A stretch of 6,918 nucleotides of DNA, taken from the NCBI GenBank assembly GCA_947259815.1, contig CAMYNO010000032.1:1-6918 (forward strand), in the 5' to 3' direction. Both the position numbers and the translations under genes were made by a program. Of this stretch, positions 5,775 through 6,918 are shown piece by piece. Each line of letters opens with the position of its first letter. Within the stretch, counting starts at the first letter, position 1. The notes beneath the pieces were generated by a model. That model saw only the letters and a program-made list of their open reading frames with translations, was not told the origin of the DNA and did no database searches. The stretch comes from an uncultured Parvularculaceae bacterium. GTDB taxonomy: Bacteria > Pseudomonadota > Alphaproteobacteria > Caulobacterales > Parvularculaceae.

Positions 5775-6413
5775 ATGAACACTGCGCCAACTTTTGAATT
5801 CGAAGCCGCTTATTCCGGCCCAGCCTTTGCCGGACCTGTCGCCGGTATCGATGAGGCCGGGCGGGGGCCGCTGGCCGGTCCGGTTGTCGCCGCGGCGGTT
5901 ATTCTCGACCCGCAAAATTTTCCGGCAGGGCTCGCCGATTCCAAGACGCTGACGGAAAAGAGGCGCGAGGCTTTAGCGCCCCTCATTCAGCAATGCGCGG
6001 TCGTCGGCGTTGGAATCGCAACTGTCGAAGAGATCGACGAAATCAATATTCTCCAGGCAAGCCTGCTCGCCATGCGTCGTTCGGTCGACGCACTGCCTGA
6101 CGCGCCCACCGTCTGTCTTGTGGATGGCAATCAGGATCCGCGCCTTTCCTGCCGAACGGAATTACTTATCAAGGGCGACGCCCGGTCGCTTTCGATCGCG
6201 GCAGCCTCGATCATTGCGAAGACGACACGCGACGCGATCATGCGCGAATTATCGGAAACTCATCCGGAATATGGCTGGGCGTCAAACAAGGGCTATGGCT
6301 CGGCCGCCCATATGAAAGCGCTCAACCAGTATGGGGCGACACCTCATCATCGCCGGAGTTTCGCGCCCGTCGCCGCGTCGATAAAATCGCGCGCGTCGCT
6401 CGCGGCGGAATGA
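5775..6413 (+). CDS. rnhB: Ribonuclease HII
   Basis: Ribonuclease HII cleaves the RNA strand of RNA-DNA hybrids and starts ribonucleotide excision repair by nicking 5' of single ribonucleotides in DNA. The protein has 212 residues, normal for the family. The catalytic carboxylates are all present: D26 and E27 in GIDEAGRGPLAGPVVAAAV, D117 in LVDGN, and D135 in KGDARSLSIAAASIIAK. The GRG triplet (29-31) and the tyrosine of NKGYG (Y174) that recognise the ribonucleotide-DNA junction are also there. About 23 residues precede the catalytic core, and no alternative start codon appears among them, so the ATG at 5775 is used although no Shine-Dalgarno sequence is evident. The gene follows the tautomerase by 59 bp containing a hairpin, so co-transcription is uncertain. 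Its stop is 2 bp from that of the convergent flavoprotein gene. Confidence 0.97.
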   Translation: MNTAPTFEFEAAYSGPAFAGPVAGIDEAGRGPLAGPVVAAAVILDPQNFPAGLADSKTLTEKRREALAPLIQQCAVVGVGIATVEEIDEINILQASLLAMRRSVDALPDAPTVCLVDGNQDPRLSCRTELLIKGDARSLSIAAASIIAKTTRDAIMRELSETHPEYGWASNKGYGSAAHMKALNQYGATPHHRRSFAPVAASIKSRASLAAE

Positions 6414-6415
6414 AT

Positions 6416-6918
6416 TCACCCGCGAAGCGCCGCCAACTCCTGCTTCAGCATTTCGTTCTCTTTTTCGAGCCGTTCAAATGCTGCAACTTTCGGCGCGAGA
6501 ATTTCGCTTAATTCATGCTCGGAATGTCGCGGCGTAATAAATTGCGGGCAGTTCCAGTCAAAAGCCTCAACCCGGAACACAAACAATCGCTCGACCTTGC
6601 CGCCGCCTTCAACCTGAAGGCGCGCCGCCAGATCCGGATTCGCTTCGGCATCGTGAATTTCGGCGGTCGCAAGAATTTTTAGGCGCCGGCGGTTCGGGTA
6701 ATCCATTAAAAACAAGGCCGCGCGGTTATTCCGTCTAAAATGGCCTGTCGAAATATACTGCTTGTTGCCCCGATAATCTGCGAAAGCCAGCGTCGTTTCA
6801 TCAAGGGCTTTCAGAAAATCCGGCGGACCGCCGCGATGCTGCACATAAGGCCAACCGTCTTCGGAAACGCTCGCCAGGTAAAAGCTGTCACGCGCGGCGA
6901 TAAAATCGGTTTCGCGAA
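6416..6918 (-). CDS. Pyridoxamine 5'-phosphate oxidase family (FMN-binding split-barrel) protein, N-terminus cut by the window edge
   Basis: A PPOX-like flavin-binding protein, 166 residues visible. The frame is open to the right edge and the first complete codons read RETDFIAARDSFYLASVSED, so the true start lies outside. A GTG at 6844 is only an internal codon, because family sequence (GWPYVQHRGG) runs straight through it. Conserved pieces are QHRGGPPDFLKALDE, RGNKQYISTGH (visible residues 49-59) and ALFLMDYPNRRRLKI, consistent with FMN-phosphate and barrel contacts. The last 25 or so residues, around FERLEKENEMLKQELAALRG, form a probable short coiled coil that could support dimerisation. 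Members of this group are often annotated as PPOX-class flavoproteins of unknown substrate, so true pyridoxamine-phosphate oxidase activity should not be assumed. It converges on rnhB with two bases between stops. Confidence 0.9.
   Translation of the reverse strand, partial: RETDFIAARDSFYLASVSEDGWPYVQHRGGPPDFLKALDETTLAFADYRGNKQYISTGHFRRNNRAALFLMDYPNRRRLKILATAEIHDAEANPDLAARLQVEGGGKVERLFVFRVEAFDWNCPQFITPRHSEHELSEILAPKVAAFERLEKENEMLKQELAALRG

Overview
The window is a GC-rich, gene-dense stretch of bacterial chromosome, most likely from an alphaproteobacterium. The grounds are the protein families, their wording, and a perfect GTTC-N7-GTTC element, the LexA (SOS) operator type known from that class. 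Eight protein genes fill almost all of it, two of them cut by the window edges. I see no rRNA, tRNA, CRISPR array, insertion sequence or phage gene, and no gene-free stretch above 300 bases.

Left block (1-2452, minus strand): an apparent three-gene operon. In transcription order it holds a family-2 glycosyltransferase of the 'rSAM/selenodomain-associated transferase 2' type (TIGR04283-like), its usual partner 'transferase 1' (TIGR04282/CofC-like, overlapping by one base in TAATG), and an M19 membrane dipeptidase that runs off the left edge. The radical SAM/selenodomain protein (ArsS-like) after which the two transferases are named is not in the window.

Centre (2453-3784): a 111-bp divergent intergenic region carries the LexA-type box. 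It lies 23 bp in front of a PA0069-family radical SAM protein, a relative of the 'DNA repair photolyase' SplB group. That protein ends in QMDLF, which fits the bacterial sliding-clamp (DnaN) binding pentapeptide, and its only three cysteines are the FeS-cluster ligands. Together, the operator, the clamp motif and the radical chemistry suggest an SOS-induced, replisome-tethered DNA-lesion enzyme. This is the most interesting hypothesis in the window. It is an inference, not a demonstrated function.

Right block (3785-6918): a CadC/ToxR-type winged-helix regulator with a TolB-like domain and TPRs but no visible membrane segment (minus strand) converges on the radical SAM gene with 3 bp between stop codons. 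Divergent from it are a small 4-oxalocrotonate-tautomerase-like protein and then ribonuclease HII (rnhB). Last comes an FMN-binding pyridoxamine-phosphate-oxidase-like protein on the minus strand. It converges on rnhB with 2 bp between stops and runs off the right edge. Two GC-rich hairpins flank the tautomerase gene.
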